From contig NZ_CP113918.1 in assembly GCF_029395495.1 (NCBI RefSeq), positions 1,922,001 to 1,986,000 of the forward strand: 64,000 nt of DNA, read 5' to 3'. The position numbers were made by a program, and so were the translations under genes. This document shows positions 9,801-18,838 of this stretch, one piece after another. The stretch's first letter is position 1. Each line of letters starts with the position of its first letter. Below the pieces are notes generated by a model that was not told the origin of the DNA, made no database searches, and saw nothing but the letters and a program-made list of their open reading frames with translations. The DNA is from Bifidobacterium sp. ESL0769 (lineage in GTDB: Bacteria; Actinomycetota; Actinomycetes; Actinomycetales; Bifidobacteriaceae).

Positions 9801-11894
9801 GAACATGAACCGCATATCCGTGCTACTTGATGTCTTCCAATCGCTGAGGTTGAGCAGCAAGCCGGATGAAGCACCCGTGCTGTTGAACATCTGGTTCGCC
9901 GTCGTCGCCTTACGCAGGTCCCACCCGGAAAGGTCCAGCTTATAAAGATCGAAAGCAGCATAGAACATGCCGATCATGTTTTCGACATTCGAGGTGTCCC
10001 AACCAGCAAGGTTGATGTTCGTCGCCTTGTTGTACAGGAACATATAGCTCATATCGTAAACACCGGAAGTGTCCCAACCACGAATACGGTTGCCCTGCGC
10101 ATCAGTACGATAGCTCAAGTCAAGATTCTCAATGGCGGAACTTTCGAACATACGAGACATGCTGCCGTCGTTGGTCCAGTTGACATTCTTCTTGACGTTA
10201 CTGGTGTCCCACTTACCGATATCGCCCACTGTAGTTAGGCTCTTGGTGCCGGTGAACACGACATCCATACCGCGAACGTGGCTGGTGTCCCAACCGGAAA
10301 GATCGATCTTGCCGTCAGATGTGGCTCGATCGCCGACTAACTTGTCGTTGCCTGCGAACATAAAAGTCAGGTCGAAGCCCAGTTTCGGGGTCTTCCACGC
10401 CGAGATGCCGTCGATCGTCTTCAATTGCGAGGTTGGGGTGCTGTTGTTGACCTCGTTATCGAACATACCGAGCATATCGTCGACATTGGCAACGTCCCAG
10501 CCGCGCAAGTCGATATGTTTCACCAACGGGTCGAACGAGAACATCATCTGCAGGTTCGTGACATTGTGGGTCTTGTTCAGACCGGTTGTGGTGCTGCGCG
10601 TACCCCAGTAGGAAAGATCGATGTCGGTGACCAACGGCATGGTGCCGAACATATCAGTGAATTCGGTGACATTGCCGACATCCCATTTCGAAATATTAAC
10701 GTCAGAACCCTCGCCACCGACGCTGCCGATGGCCGAAAAGGCAAACAAATTCGTCATGTTCTTGACGTTGCTCACGTCCCAATTGGTGACGTCGAGCCGC
10801 GTGATGCCCTCGTTGATGCCATCGGGGGCATGCCGCCCGGAATTCATACTGGAGAACATGTCTTCCATGTTCGTGACTTTGGAGGTGTTCCAATGAGAGA
10901 CGTCCGGGTTGCGCAGTTTGACGCAATTAACGAACAGACGCCCCATATTCGTCACATTGGAAGTGTTCCAACCGCCGACGTCAAGGGTTTCCACCCGCTC
11001 GTCGTATTGGAACATATCGTACATATTCGTGACGTTGGATGTGTCCCAGCCCGAGACCCCGATTTTCGCAATACCGCCAGGCCCTGTAGTATCCGAGGAA
11101 TCGTGCCAGATATCTGAAGAAAACATATCCGACATATCGGTGACGTTATGGGTACTCGCGCCCCAATGGCTCAACGAGCTCAAATCGTCAAGCTTCGGAT
11201 CACTGTCGAACATGCCGCTCATATTGGTGACACCGCTGACGTCCACGTCGCCGATGCCGTCGATCTCCGTCAAGCCGCCCAAAGCCCAGAATATTTTCGA
11301 GCTGTCAGCAGGAAAATGCGTATTCGCAGGATCCGTGAAAATAATTTTCATCGGAACGGTAATGTACGAGTCAGGAGGATTGACACCTTGACGCCACGGA
11401 GCAGTGGCAACACCGCCAACGTTACCGCCATCAACCCTATAAACGATGGCGCCATCTTCCACAGCCTTAGTGAAGTGCGCGTTGCCCCACATGCCTTCGG
11501 AACTGCGCTCAAGACCTTCATCCTGCGGACCGACTTGGGGTTGGACTTGCGTTTCTCCGGACTGTGTACCACTTTGCCGCTCGCTGTTGGCGGCGCTATC
11601 CGCTTGCGTATCAGAAGCCGATGCTGTCGGATTCTTACCCGCTTGCGTCGGCATACCCGTTCCGGGCCCAGGATTCACAGGCTTGTCTTTGGCGCTTTCA
11701 GCACTCGATGATGTGTCACTACCCGCTTGTGCCGAACCCGTCTGCGTTCCAGTCGGCACCTGGGCATGCTGCGACACTTCCTGCGTTTCGGGGGCTGGAG
11801 TCTCATCCGCGCTCGCGAAAACGATGACCGGACCGAACAACATCGCCGTGGCAACCACGGCACCCAACAACTTAGCGCTCTTCTTCTTCAACAT
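6825..11894 (-). CDS. BspA-family surface protein 1 (1689 aa), membrane-anchored
   Basis: This is a very large, probably adhesive, cell-surface protein. MLKKKSAKLLGAVVATAML is a signal peptide ending at FASADE. A Ser/Gln/Thr-rich spacer runs to about residue 125, and then come many DUF285/BspA leucine-rich-like repeats marked by WDTSNVTNMxxMF (to about 740). From about 900 to 1490 there are Listeria-Bacteroides (Flg_new/InlB-B type) repeats, each ending in L-Y-A-Q-W or a variant. Next come a Pro/Ala-rich stalk, a segment with two cysteines 31 residues apart (WKCNTRTG ... GQGRCES), and a C-terminal anchor WWIILLVVVALMLTYARY with a short charged tail. There is no LPXTG motif. The start ATG 11894 has AAAGG nine bases upstream; a GTG at 11924 only adds residues before the signal peptide. 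BspA-type repeats mediate adhesion in other bacteria; the ligand here is unknown. Confidence 0.85.
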   Translation of the reverse strand: MLKKKSAKLLGAVVATAMLFGPVIVFASADETPAPETQEVSQHAQVPTGTQTGSAQAGSDTSSSAESAKDKPVNPGPGTGMPTQAGKNPTASASDTQADSAANSERQSGTQSGETQVQPQVGPQDEGLERSSEGMWGNAHFTKAVEDGAIVYRVDGGNVGGVATAPWRQGVNPPDSYITVPMKIIFTDPANTHFPADSSKIFWALGGLTEIDGIGDVDVSGVTNMSGMFDSDPKLDDLSSLSHWGASTHNVTDMSDMFSSDIWHDSSDTTGPGGIAKIGVSGWDTSNVTNMYDMFQYDERVETLDVGGWNTSNVTNMGRLFVNCVKLRNPDVSHWNTSKVTNMEDMFSSMNSGRHAPDGINEGITRLDVTNWDVSNVKNMTNLFAFSAIGSVGGEGSDVNISKWDVGNVTEFTDMFGTMPLVTDIDLSYWGTRSTTTGLNKTHNVTNLQMMFSFDPLVKHIDLRGWDVANVDDMLGMFDNEVNNSTPTSQLKTIDGISAWKTPKLGFDLTFMFAGNDKLVGDRATSDGKIDLSGWDTSHVRGMDVVFTGTKSLTTVGDIGKWDTSNVKKNVNWTNDGSMSRMFESSAIENLDLSYRTDAQGNRIRGWDTSGVYDMSYMFLYNKATNINLAGWDTSNVENMIGMFYAAFDLYKLDLSGWDLRKATTANQMFNSTGASSGLLLNLSDWKTSSSTDMRFMFCWSGLLSLDLSGWTEQSLQDMSPQFPYTLQRLTIGPDTKLSTAMFGWNGTVQKTAGDPYQGVIDGTNWSEVYSGEWGEITDDVHASLTCTVSGVTHSAKGEEWNSCGRHDGASSTSALVARSNDSHPGTYVWESKATVHFAGLNPSDAANAQPDDTTMPPRTIYGVRADGKIDGGTEVKHINSLQAKVPASRPNKDHKTFAGWKLDGEKDSHGKPVNTVHQQGDSVTLTPGSSNILRGQWRDIDKYQVTLEPGNLGLGAHATLNIPSNIIVGGSSDSVPFVWLTVPKNVYSVTSDDYVYTLTGWNTRPDGSGPNFPAMDSGVAVGSGVGPYVVYLSQGKPQVTLYAQWKRTGKTAYKLSFEANATDIDTTVSGMPGQQEVKDADNSHTFTFVGTKPTRVSSDPADYEWEFTGWSTVRGDTGGDTPVVSGSQLAFTVGKDHPSATLYAHWKKVHQYTLSFDANAPAGEITGSTSTGDIKQPSDSDNSSVKVPNDAKFERNGYKFMGWNEKPDGTGSVNYAPEGSNSWVGFDAGASRTRVTLYAQWSRYRHHTLTYDYQAGGDSTLAANCEGVTLAPGQVCSLPTASDSGDSDLNDYTNVAITPITPMRNDWTFIGWTQDKDGKTRLYNSGDLVSVGSSTSDADSNVLLYAQWVPKVDYSLSFTPGKTVNITQGFGTMTQRTSTGGAAFVIPSNYKYTAEETGSVYRFVGWTQPGDSHVYQPGETVYTFHGHENILMTAKWQYTYSLTFQGKNKGIGSSKKVAKVSRGPLDEAKTELTVPNDYKLGMKDDSGKYQFTGWQDSKDKQVYNPGQKVKMDSHRAEISLAAQWALIPVTPASPDQPKLATAGPARLTPTPSPVTAAPAVSTAQAMAPTPHARAGAPAVVGSQPAAQGHDGQAPVAGASPKKRIWKCNTRTGKMEPVAYLAGNLGYNVFPVAGGQGRCESTAQSMSGTQVHADFPWWIILLVVVALMLTYARYHDRFQVAQHRGEEID

Positions 11895-12126
11895 TCTCAC
11901 GACCTTTTGCACACGTAACCGCACACATCAGACTATTTTTTATATTATATCGATTGAAGAAAATTTGCAATACGTTAATGAATATAGTGACTTTATATAC
12001 AAAACAAAAGGAAAACCAGAACGCTAAGACCATATACCGCAGCTTGGGATAAAAACGTTTCATACGCAGACCCGACACCAAAGCAGTAACGCCCAAGCAG
12101 CCGCCACAACCCGCGACGTTGCGGAG

Positions 12127-12200
12127 TGGAGCGGATGACGGGAATCGAACCCGCGTAATCAGTTTGGAAGACTGAGGCTCTACCATTGAGCTACATCCGC
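12127..12200 (-). tRNA. tRNA-Gly (anticodon TCC), CCA encoded
   Basis: The minus strand reads GCGGATGTAGCTCAATGGTA at the 5' end, with anticodon stem-loop TCAGT-CTTCCAA-ACTGA, T-loop TTCGATT and acceptor CATCCGC, discriminator T and an encoded CCA. The seven-pair acceptor stem is perfect. The anticodon TCC reads GGA/GGG glycine codons. Confidence 0.95.
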
Positions 12201-12246
12201 GTGCCATTCATACGCGACTCGAAAGTCCCGTAAAACAACGAGTTTA

Positions 12247-12275
12247 AGTATACACGAGGCACGGAATTGGCGACA
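12247..12275 (-). promoter_or_regulatory. Probable promoter of tRNA-Gly
   Basis: On the minus strand an extended -10 (TG then TATACT at 12247-12252) has TGTCGC 17 bp upstream as a weak -35. The tRNA 5' end is 47 bp downstream. Confidence 0.5.
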
Positions 12276-12363
12276 CGTTCCTTCAAATTTCGTGTCAAGC
12301 GCAGCCTGACCACTTTCACAACGCGACATTGCGACACATGAAGGCTGTATCAATAACAAAAAT

Positions 12364-12399
12364 CGGGCATGGAATATATTTCTCAATACTCCATGCCCG
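12364..12399 (-). terminator. Terminator of the GH3 gene
   Basis: A perfect 10-bp stem (CGGGCATGGA / TCCATGCCCG, 16-nt loop) is followed on the minus strand by ATTTTTG. It lies 45 bp past the stop codon. Confidence 0.85.
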
Positions 12400-12443
12400 A
12401 TTTGTGTCAAATAATATTCAAATATATTGAAGACTATCGGGAA

Positions 12444-14693
12444 CTACTTACTAACCTTGGCATATTCCGCCAGAAGGTTCTTGGTAAGTTCTTCGGCAAC
12501 GTCTGCGCCGAGCATCATGGCCATGCCGCCTACGGTGCAGCTGTCGACGAACATCACAAGCAGACTGCTGTCCGGCATGATATTGCGGCCGAACTGCTTG
12601 TTGAGCTTGGCCACAACCTTCTCAACGATCGGGCCACCGACCGGATCGTCCTTCCATTCCTTGAAAGTGGACCACTTGGTGAGCTTGGCGACCTTGCCGT
12701 CGTCGTCAAGATCGACGAAGACAGTGTCGACGATGTCGCGGGACGAAGTGGCGACCTCGATGCCGTAAGTGCCTTCCTCGACCTTCCAGTCCTCGAAACG
12801 CTCGGACCAATAGGCGAATGCACGCGAATCCAAGTCGATGGAAACCTCAGCAGACTCGCCAGGCTCGAGATAGACCTTCTTGAATCCCTTGAGCTCGTGG
12901 ACAGGACGCGCGACAGACTCCTTGGGCGGGACGACGTAGAATTGCACGACCTCGGCGCCAGCCATGGAGCCGGTGTTCTTCACAGTCGCGGTGACGCGTG
13001 CGGACTGAGGGCCGGTCTTCTCGGCCTTGGCCCCGGAGACCTCGAACGTGGTGTACGAAAGTCCGTAGCCGAAGGGATATACGACCGGCTTGTGGAAGGT
13101 GTCATAGTAGCGATAGCCGACGAAAACGCCTTCGCCGTAGTCGACATGGCCTTCCTCCCCTGGCCAATTCATCATGGTCGGATCGTCGTCCAAATCGTTG
13201 ATGATGGTCTGGGCGAGCTTGCCGGACGGACTCACATCACCGAAGACGACATCGGCGGTTGCGGCGCCGCCGGCCTGGCCCAAAAGCCAGGCTTCGAGGA
13301 TGGACTTGGCATCGCCGGCCCACGGCATGGAGACCGAGGAACCGTTGGAGAGGATGACCGCGACGTTCTTGTTGGCTGCAGCGACGGCTTTCAACAGCTC
13401 GACCTGCTTGGCGGGGATACTGAGCGAGGTGCGGTCGAAACCTTCGGATTCATAGGCTGCAGGCAGGCCGAGGAAGAGCAACACGGTGTCGGCGTCCTTG
13501 GCGGCGGCAACAGCCTCGTCGGTCAGAGCCGGATCCTGCGGATTGTCTTCAAGCGTGAAGCCGGGTGCGAAGTCCGCCTTGATGCCACGATTTTCAAGCG
13601 CATCCATGAAGCTGGTGAGCTTGTTCGGGTTAATCAGCGAGGAGCCAGCGCCCTGATAGCGCGGGGTACGGGCGAATTCGCCGATCACGGCCAGCTTGGT
13701 GCCGGGCTTCACCGGCAGCAAGTCATCATCGTTCTTCAGCAGAACCATGGCCTCGCGTGCGGCGCGGCGGGCGACATCATCATGCGCTTCGACGTCGTAG
13801 CGATAGCCGGCCTGGCCCTTTTCCATGGCCGGACGGGTCTTGGCGACCAGATCGATCATGCCCTGCGCCATCTTCTCAAGCTGTTCGGGTTTGATCTCGC
13901 CGTCGCGAACGGCATGCACAATCTTGTTGTCGGTGTCGGTCGGCGGCATCTCAAGGTTCAGGCCGGCGTTCAAGGCAGCGGCACGGTCGTGCACAGCACC
14001 CCAGTCGGACATGACGATGCCCTTGAAGCCCCACTCCCCACGCAGCAAATCAGTGAGCAGCCACTTGTTCTGCGAAGAATAAACGCCATTGATCTTGTTG
14101 TAGGAGCACATGATCGTCCAGGGCTGGGCGGTCTTGACGATGTGCTCGAAGCCAGGCAAATAGATTTCACGCAAGGTACGCTGCGACATGTTGGCGCTCA
14201 CTCGCATGCGGTCGGTCTCCTGGTTGTTGGCCGCGAAGTGCTTAAGCGAAGTGCCGACGCCTTTGGACTGGATACCCTCAACCTCACCGCAGGCCTCGTG
14301 GCCGGCCAGATACGGGTCCTCACTCCAGAATTCGAAGCAGCGCCCTCCCAGCGGATTGCGCTTGATGTTGATACCGGGGCCCAGAATGACAGCGACCTGC
14401 TCCTGGATACACTCCTCACCCATTGCCTCGCCGGTTTCCTTCACCAGTTCTGGGTTCCAGCTTGACGACATGCCCGCAGCGGGCGGGAAACAGGTTGCAG
14501 GAACGGCCTTCTCGACGTCCATACCCTCGAGGTTCTGCGCCTTACGCAATCCGTGTGGGCCATCGGTGATGGTGTAGTTCGGAAGTCCCTTTTCAACCAC
14601 CGAACCGATGCTCCACGGGTTGGTGCCACTCGTCAGCGCCGCCTGCTCTTCGACGCTAAGGTCCTTGGCGCTCGTTGTTGTCTGATTGGTCAT
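12444..14693 (-). CDS. Glycoside hydrolase family 3 beta-glucosidase-type enzyme
   Basis: This is a 749-aa GH3 enzyme that would cleave terminal beta-linked sugars from oligosaccharides or plant glycosides. The N-terminal TIM-barrel region shows DGPHGLR, NIKRNPLGGRCFEFWSEDP and KHFAANNQE. The nucleophile motif IVMSDWGAVHD places the catalytic Asp at residue 230. The alpha/beta sandwich follows (AREAMVLLKNDDDLLPV, GFDRTSLSIPAKQVELLKAV), and then a C-terminal fibronectin III-like domain (HELKGFKKVYLEPGESAEV) and about 50 further residues. There is no signal peptide, so it acts in the cytoplasm on imported sugars. ATG 14693 has AAAGGTTGCAAA upstream. The gene is alone between its own promoter/operator and terminator; no transporter or regulator is adjacent. 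The substrate cannot be told from sequence alone. Confidence 0.92.
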   Translation of the reverse strand: MTNQTTTSAKDLSVEEQAALTSGTNPWSIGSVVEKGLPNYTITDGPHGLRKAQNLEGMDVEKAVPATCFPPAAGMSSSWNPELVKETGEAMGEECIQEQVAVILGPGINIKRNPLGGRCFEFWSEDPYLAGHEACGEVEGIQSKGVGTSLKHFAANNQETDRMRVSANMSQRTLREIYLPGFEHIVKTAQPWTIMCSYNKINGVYSSQNKWLLTDLLRGEWGFKGIVMSDWGAVHDRAAALNAGLNLEMPPTDTDNKIVHAVRDGEIKPEQLEKMAQGMIDLVAKTRPAMEKGQAGYRYDVEAHDDVARRAAREAMVLLKNDDDLLPVKPGTKLAVIGEFARTPRYQGAGSSLINPNKLTSFMDALENRGIKADFAPGFTLEDNPQDPALTDEAVAAAKDADTVLLFLGLPAAYESEGFDRTSLSIPAKQVELLKAVAAANKNVAVILSNGSSVSMPWAGDAKSILEAWLLGQAGGAATADVVFGDVSPSGKLAQTIINDLDDDPTMMNWPGEEGHVDYGEGVFVGYRYYDTFHKPVVYPFGYGLSYTTFEVSGAKAEKTGPQSARVTATVKNTGSMAGAEVVQFYVVPPKESVARPVHELKGFKKVYLEPGESAEVSIDLDSRAFAYWSERFEDWKVEEGTYGIEVATSSRDIVDTVFVDLDDDGKVAKLTKWSTFKEWKDDPVGGPIVEKVVAKLNKQFGRNIMPDSSLLVMFVDSCTVGGMAMMLGADVAEELTKNLLAEYAKVSK

Positions 14694-14809
14694 TTTGCAA
14701 CCTTTCTTTTATTTCCCGCAAACCTCATCCCTGAGTCCTGCGTTATAGCTATATCCCGTTCAGTTATTGCCAATCCGGCCATTCCTGAATTGGAGGATAA
14801 CCACTTAGT

Positions 14810-14821
14810 TACCGACCGGTA
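14810..14821. promoter_or_regulatory. Candidate repressor operator of the GH3 gene
   Basis: The palindrome TACCGACCGGTA (5-bp arms, 2-bp centre) lies directly downstream of the putative -10 box, near the expected transcription start. That position suits repression. The pattern recalls operators of TetR-type regulators; no such regulator gene is in the window. Confidence 0.5.
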
Positions 14822-14827
14822 GGTAGC

Positions 14828-14856
14828 TATATATTAGCATAAACTGTCGTCCGCAA
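14828..14856 (-). promoter_or_regulatory. Probable promoter of the GH3 gene
   Basis: The minus strand reads TTGCGG, 17 bp, then TATATA (14828-14833), 135 bp upstream of the ATG. The operator-like palindrome follows at once. The rest of 14694-15006 shows no gene. Confidence 0.5.
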
Positions 14857-15006
14857 TAACAGACAAATGGGCAGGTTTTGAATATCTATATGAGATGCAG
14901 TTCCCAGACAGATTTATCTGTTCTGCAAACGATGGCATGATACGGTTTCGCGGGGTTTGCCGAAAGCCGAATGCTGATATCTACTACAAGACACCGGACG
15001 AACTCA

Positions 15007-15480
15007 TCACCCGACAAGCAACACCACTGCCGAAGCGATGGGGCCATCATGAGTCAATGAGACATGCCAACGCAACGCCGGAAAATCCGCACCCAAGGAT
15101 TCCCTCAATCTGGCTTCGCAAACATCGGCCAACACGACACGGGGCCGAGAGCGCGAATCGTCGAGAATCTCGATCTGGCCCCAAGGAAAATCGTCAAGTG
15201 TATACGGGTTCGGCCGATCAGCGAGCGCCTCGCACCACGCCTTGAGCACTGCTTCCTTTCCAGCCCAACGAACGGCCAGATGTGCGGCCTCATCATCATG
15301 CTTGACTTTGGCACGCGCCGCAGCCTGCCTCAATTCGCGCGTGGAAAACAGCGCCCTGAAACGCGAACCGGGTTCACGCAGCTGTTCGGAAAACGCTGCA
15401 ACATCCACCACGTCGTGCCCTACCCCGAGCACCAGCGAACCATACGGCCTCGCATCCCTGCCAACTTTCGCGTCTATCAC
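15007..15480 (-). CDS. acpS: Holo-[acyl-carrier-protein] synthase
   Basis: This 157-aa AcpS-type phosphopantetheinyl transferase moves 4'-phosphopantetheine from CoA to the serine of an ACP. The two family signatures are present: GVGHDVVDVAAF (metal-binding Asp23) and VRWAGKEAVLKAWCEAL (Glu76 and Lys), with a C-terminal WHVSLTHDGPIASAVVLL. Its likely substrate is the ACP domain of the FAS I polypeptide encoded at 29655-39077, which lacks its own transferase domain. The start is GTG at 15480, without a strong Shine-Dalgarno; a later GTG before GVGHD would shorten the protein. It lies 173 bp downstream of BspA-type gene 2 on the same strand and is separated from the FAS gene by the surface-protein island. 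Confidence 0.9.
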   Translation of the reverse strand: MIDAKVGRDARPYGSLVLGVGHDVVDVAAFSEQLREPGSRFRALFSTRELRQAAARAKVKHDDEAAHLAVRWAGKEAVLKAWCEALADRPNPYTLDDFPWGQIEILDDSRSRPRVVLADVCEARLRESLGADFPALRWHVSLTHDGPIASAVVLLVG

Positions 15481-15653
15481 AGTTTCATGCTACCTGCCCG
15501 ACATGAACTCGATGATTGCAGATTGCCTGGAAACCAAAGAGGCCCTGCCAGACGGATGCTTCCGGCAGAACCTCTTGATATAGCTCGGACGAGCCCGAAA
15601 CCGCCATGCAATCAATCAGAATCGCAAGACGAAATCAAACCACAACCTACGGC

Positions 15654-18600
15654 TCAGATATTGGCTGAATCCAGGTTACGGTGACGCGCGAGAATGTAGT
15701 CGTTATTCCTATATGCAAACAGCAGCAGGAACAGGGGGACCAAGAACACCAGCAGCCACCAGAAATTGAAGCTCGTGTGCATCCCTGGCGCGGGCGCCGA
15801 AGCTCCAATCGAGCACTGAGGCAGACCGTTGTAGTCGGAAAGACTCCAAGCAGAGCTCTGCACATAGGCGCTGCCATCGGGTTCGATCCAGTAAACGGGC
15901 TCGTTGCCGCGCTTGCCGGACTTCATCTTTTGGTAGACATCCTCGGGAATGCACTTGGGACGCGGACGCTGCTGCTGCGGAACAGACGCCACACCGTCAG
16001 AACCGGCAGCAGGGGCCGGAGCCACGGCGTTACCGGCCACACGCTGCGCCGGAGCAAACGCCGGAGCGGCAACGGGCAACGCGACCACTGGAACAAGTGC
16101 AGACTGCCGAGGGACGGCATTCCTACCATTATTGGTGACATTCTGCGAGGCCTGATTTTGAGTTGGTGCCGTAGGGACCCTTGGAGTTGTAGGATTCGTA
16201 GGCGTCGTCGGAACCGTAGGACGTATCGGTGTCGTAGGATTCGTCGGCCTGGTAGGCATTTCGGGACTCGTCGGAGTCGTCGGCGTAGCAGGAGCCACCG
16301 GCTTAGCAGATGTCGTCGGAGTGGAAATCACAGTAGCATCTTTGGCCCACACCGCATACAACGTGGTCGTGCCAGGCGCGACCCTAATCGTACTGCCGGC
16401 GCCATAGAAGCCACCATGCATATCCTTCCGCGTCGCCCAGGTCAGAAGCTTATAACCCTCGACCTTGAACTCCTTTTTGGTGACCTGGTGCCCATAATGA
16501 AGCAGGTCGACCCCTGAAGCGGGATTCACGGTGAACACGTCATCAGGCACACTCCCGGTAGCCGTCAGACCTTCCGGTGCATTGGCTTCGTAATGAATTC
16601 TGTATTCCAAAGCCGAAGGAATAAGCGGCGTGGAAGGCACACCCTTGCTCTGCCACTGCGCCCAGAGACGAATATTCTCGCCGCGATTGAAGTTGGTGAC
16701 GGTGTCGCCCCTCTTGAATGACATCTGACCGCCGTGCTTGCCGGAATTCCAACCGAGGAACTTGTAGTTCTTGGCGTGGAACATCAGACGAGGAACCTTG
16801 ATTTTGATATCCTCGGCCTTGGCCCCGACCTTGCGAATCGTGACAGGTGACCCGCTGACCTTCGCGTGCTTCGGAGCGTTCTTCCTAAAGCTCACCTCGG
16901 CGAATTCCTGCCAGACATAGGTACCGCCTTCGAATCCGGAATCCTGAGTCAACGCCGCCAGGGCATGGTTGTCGTCGCTCGCGTCGCTCGTCCAGGTGTT
17001 GTCGCTCTTCGTCCAGCGGCCGGTATAGCCGTTGTCCTCGGTGGCACCGCCGGCATCAGGCGTGAAGCCGAAGAACGAATCCGCGATCTTGGTTCGCGGT
17101 CCCAGCTTCAGCGATTTCATACCATATGGGAAAGCGTACGTGCCTGAAGTCACGGCATGGGTATCCCAACCGGAAAGATCAATCGTGGTGAAAGCGAAAT
17201 CACCATTGAATATATCGTCTATATCGGTGACACTGGAAACGTTCCAGTCCGAGAGTCCCTTGATTTGGGCCAGCTGCCCCTGGCGGCTGAACATGGAATC
17301 CATATCTTTGACACTCGAGGTGTCCCAACCGGACATGTCCAATGAGGTCAACAAACCGGAATGATCGGAATCGATATAAAACATCGCGTCCATACTGGTC
17401 ACTTTGCCGGTCTTGAAGCCTGTAAGCCCTGAAACCTGCGTCAAAGAATAATCATCGAAGAACATATTCAGCATATCCGTGGCGGCATCGGTGCTCCAAC
17501 CGGTCAGGTCAAGCGACTTCAGCGCATAATCGTCCTGGAAGAAGCAGGTGAACCACGTGTTCTTGCTCACGTCCCAATTTTTGATACCCGGCACCTCCGT
17601 CAAGTTGGGCATGTTCGCGAATATGCCCTGCATATCAGTGACCTGGCCCATACCCCAATGAGAGACATTGCCGACAGAACTGATGCCTGTGTCAAGGAAC
17701 ATCCATTCCGCGCACTTGGCGTGGCTCAGATTCCAGCCGGAAAGATCACCGACGCTCAAAAGCTTGGGATTACTTTCAAACATATCTCGGACATTGGTGT
17801 TGTTGCTCATATCCCAGCGCGACAAATCGCCGATGGAATCAAGCACCGAACCGCCTTGGTAATCAGTGCGGAACATATAAGAAGTATCAGTAACGGCTGA
17901 AGTGTCCCAATCGTCGAGACCGCTGATCGTGGTCAGCGCGAGGTCTTGTTCGAACATAGCGCCCATATTGATGGATACGCCCGTCTTCCATTTGCTGGAA
18001 GCCTTGGTGCCAGGCAGCCCTGCGCCCGGTGCAGTGCGCTTGGTACCCCAACCTGTCAGGTCAACGCTCTTCAGCTTAGGATCACTTCCGAAGAACGCCC
18101 CCAACTTCAGGTTGCCGGTCTGGCCTTCGAGACGGCTGAAATCAAGATCATCTACATGGTCGATGCTTTCCAGATTCGGATATCCTTGGCAGTCGAAATC
18201 GGTTTTGGGCACAAAATGCGTGTTGGTGGCGTCATCAAACACGATACGGACAATATTATTGTGCAATTGCTTGCCGTTCTCACTATGATCCAACACAACG
18301 GAGGGCTCGTTCACATAAGAGCCGAGCACACCCGAACCAAAATGCAGCACTTCCTTATTCGGCGCGGTTTCCTGAACATACCAATGCACTTTTTCGGTGC
18401 CATTCTCGTTGCCGCCCCAATCGCCCTGGGCCTTAATCGAGGGATCAGGATCGCCCTGAGCCTCGGGCTGCTGCTGCGAACGAGTCAAAGGAGCCTGCGT
18501 CTTCTGCTCGGTTTTGGCTCCGGAAATCTGCTGCGCCTGCTCGGACTCCGTCTTCTTCGGCGCTGCCACTTTCCCGGCCTCCGGCTGTGACGACGCTGAA

Positions 18601-18815
18601 ACCACCGGGCTTTCAGACTGCTTGAGATCGGTATTGGCTTCGGCACTCTTGCTAGTGTCTGCCGACGCTACATCACTGCTTTGGGATGTTTGCGAAACAG
18701 TCGATGACGAACCTGTAGGAGTGTTGGCACTATCGGCAGAGGCCACAACACCGGTTCCGAGTGCCATTGCGGCAGCTACAAGTAGCCCAATTGCCGCCTT
18801 GTTCCAAGATTCCAC
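15654..18815 (-). CDS. BspA-family surface protein 2 (1053 aa), membrane-anchored
   Basis: The signal peptide ESWNKAAIGLLVAAAMALG ends at VVASADS and is nearly identical to that of BspA-type gene 3. A Ser/Gln/Lys-rich spacer reaches about 130. A GDWGGNENGTEKVHWYVQE domain follows, then DUF285/BspA repeats (WDTSAVTDTSYMF, WDTSSVKDMDSMF and others, about 230-580) and two Listeria-Bacteroides repeats (ending LWAQW and LYAVW). The stalk is Pro/Thr-rich (TPTTPTSPEMPTRPTNP). Cys955 and Cys1001 bracket a juxtamembrane module (PKCIPEDVY ... DYNGLPQCS). The protein ends with WWLLVFLVPLFLLLFAYR and a charged tail. There is no LPXTG motif. The start GTG 18815 is fixed by AAAGGGG upstream. The gene is preceded by a short upstream ORF at 18839-18901. 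It is probably an adhesin with unknown ligand. Confidence 0.85.
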   Translation of the reverse strand: MESWNKAAIGLLVAAAMALGTGVVASADSANTPTGSSSTVSQTSQSSDVASADTSKSAEANTDLKQSESPVVSASSQPEAGKVAAPKKTESEQAQQISGAKTEQKTQAPLTRSQQQPEAQGDPDPSIKAQGDWGGNENGTEKVHWYVQETAPNKEVLHFGSGVLGSYVNEPSVVLDHSENGKQLHNNIVRIVFDDATNTHFVPKTDFDCQGYPNLESIDHVDDLDFSRLEGQTGNLKLGAFFGSDPKLKSVDLTGWGTKRTAPGAGLPGTKASSKWKTGVSINMGAMFEQDLALTTISGLDDWDTSAVTDTSYMFRTDYQGGSVLDSIGDLSRWDMSNNTNVRDMFESNPKLLSVGDLSGWNLSHAKCAEWMFLDTGISSVGNVSHWGMGQVTDMQGIFANMPNLTEVPGIKNWDVSKNTWFTCFFQDDYALKSLDLTGWSTDAATDMLNMFFDDYSLTQVSGLTGFKTGKVTSMDAMFYIDSDHSGLLTSLDMSGWDTSSVKDMDSMFSRQGQLAQIKGLSDWNVSSVTDIDDIFNGDFAFTTIDLSGWDTHAVTSGTYAFPYGMKSLKLGPRTKIADSFFGFTPDAGGATEDNGYTGRWTKSDNTWTSDASDDNHALAALTQDSGFEGGTYVWQEFAEVSFRKNAPKHAKVSGSPVTIRKVGAKAEDIKIKVPRLMFHAKNYKFLGWNSGKHGGQMSFKRGDTVTNFNRGENIRLWAQWQSKGVPSTPLIPSALEYRIHYEANAPEGLTATGSVPDDVFTVNPASGVDLLHYGHQVTKKEFKVEGYKLLTWATRKDMHGGFYGAGSTIRVAPGTTTLYAVWAKDATVISTPTTSAKPVAPATPTTPTSPEMPTRPTNPTTPIRPTVPTTPTNPTTPRVPTAPTQNQASQNVTNNGRNAVPRQSALVPVVALPVAAPAFAPAQRVAGNAVAPAPAAGSDGVASVPQQQRPRPKCIPEDVYQKMKSGKRGNEPVYWIEPDGSAYVQSSAWSLSDYNGLPQCSIGASAPAPGMHTSFNFWWLLVFLVPLFLLLFAYRNNDYILARHRNLDSANI

Positions 18816-18838
18816 TATTTCCCCTTTCCTATATGGAT

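Noticed and set aside
12127..12200. tRNA-Gly as an integration site for the surface island
   Set aside because: No integrase, no direct repeat of the tRNA end elsewhere in the window, and the island lies on both sides of the gene.
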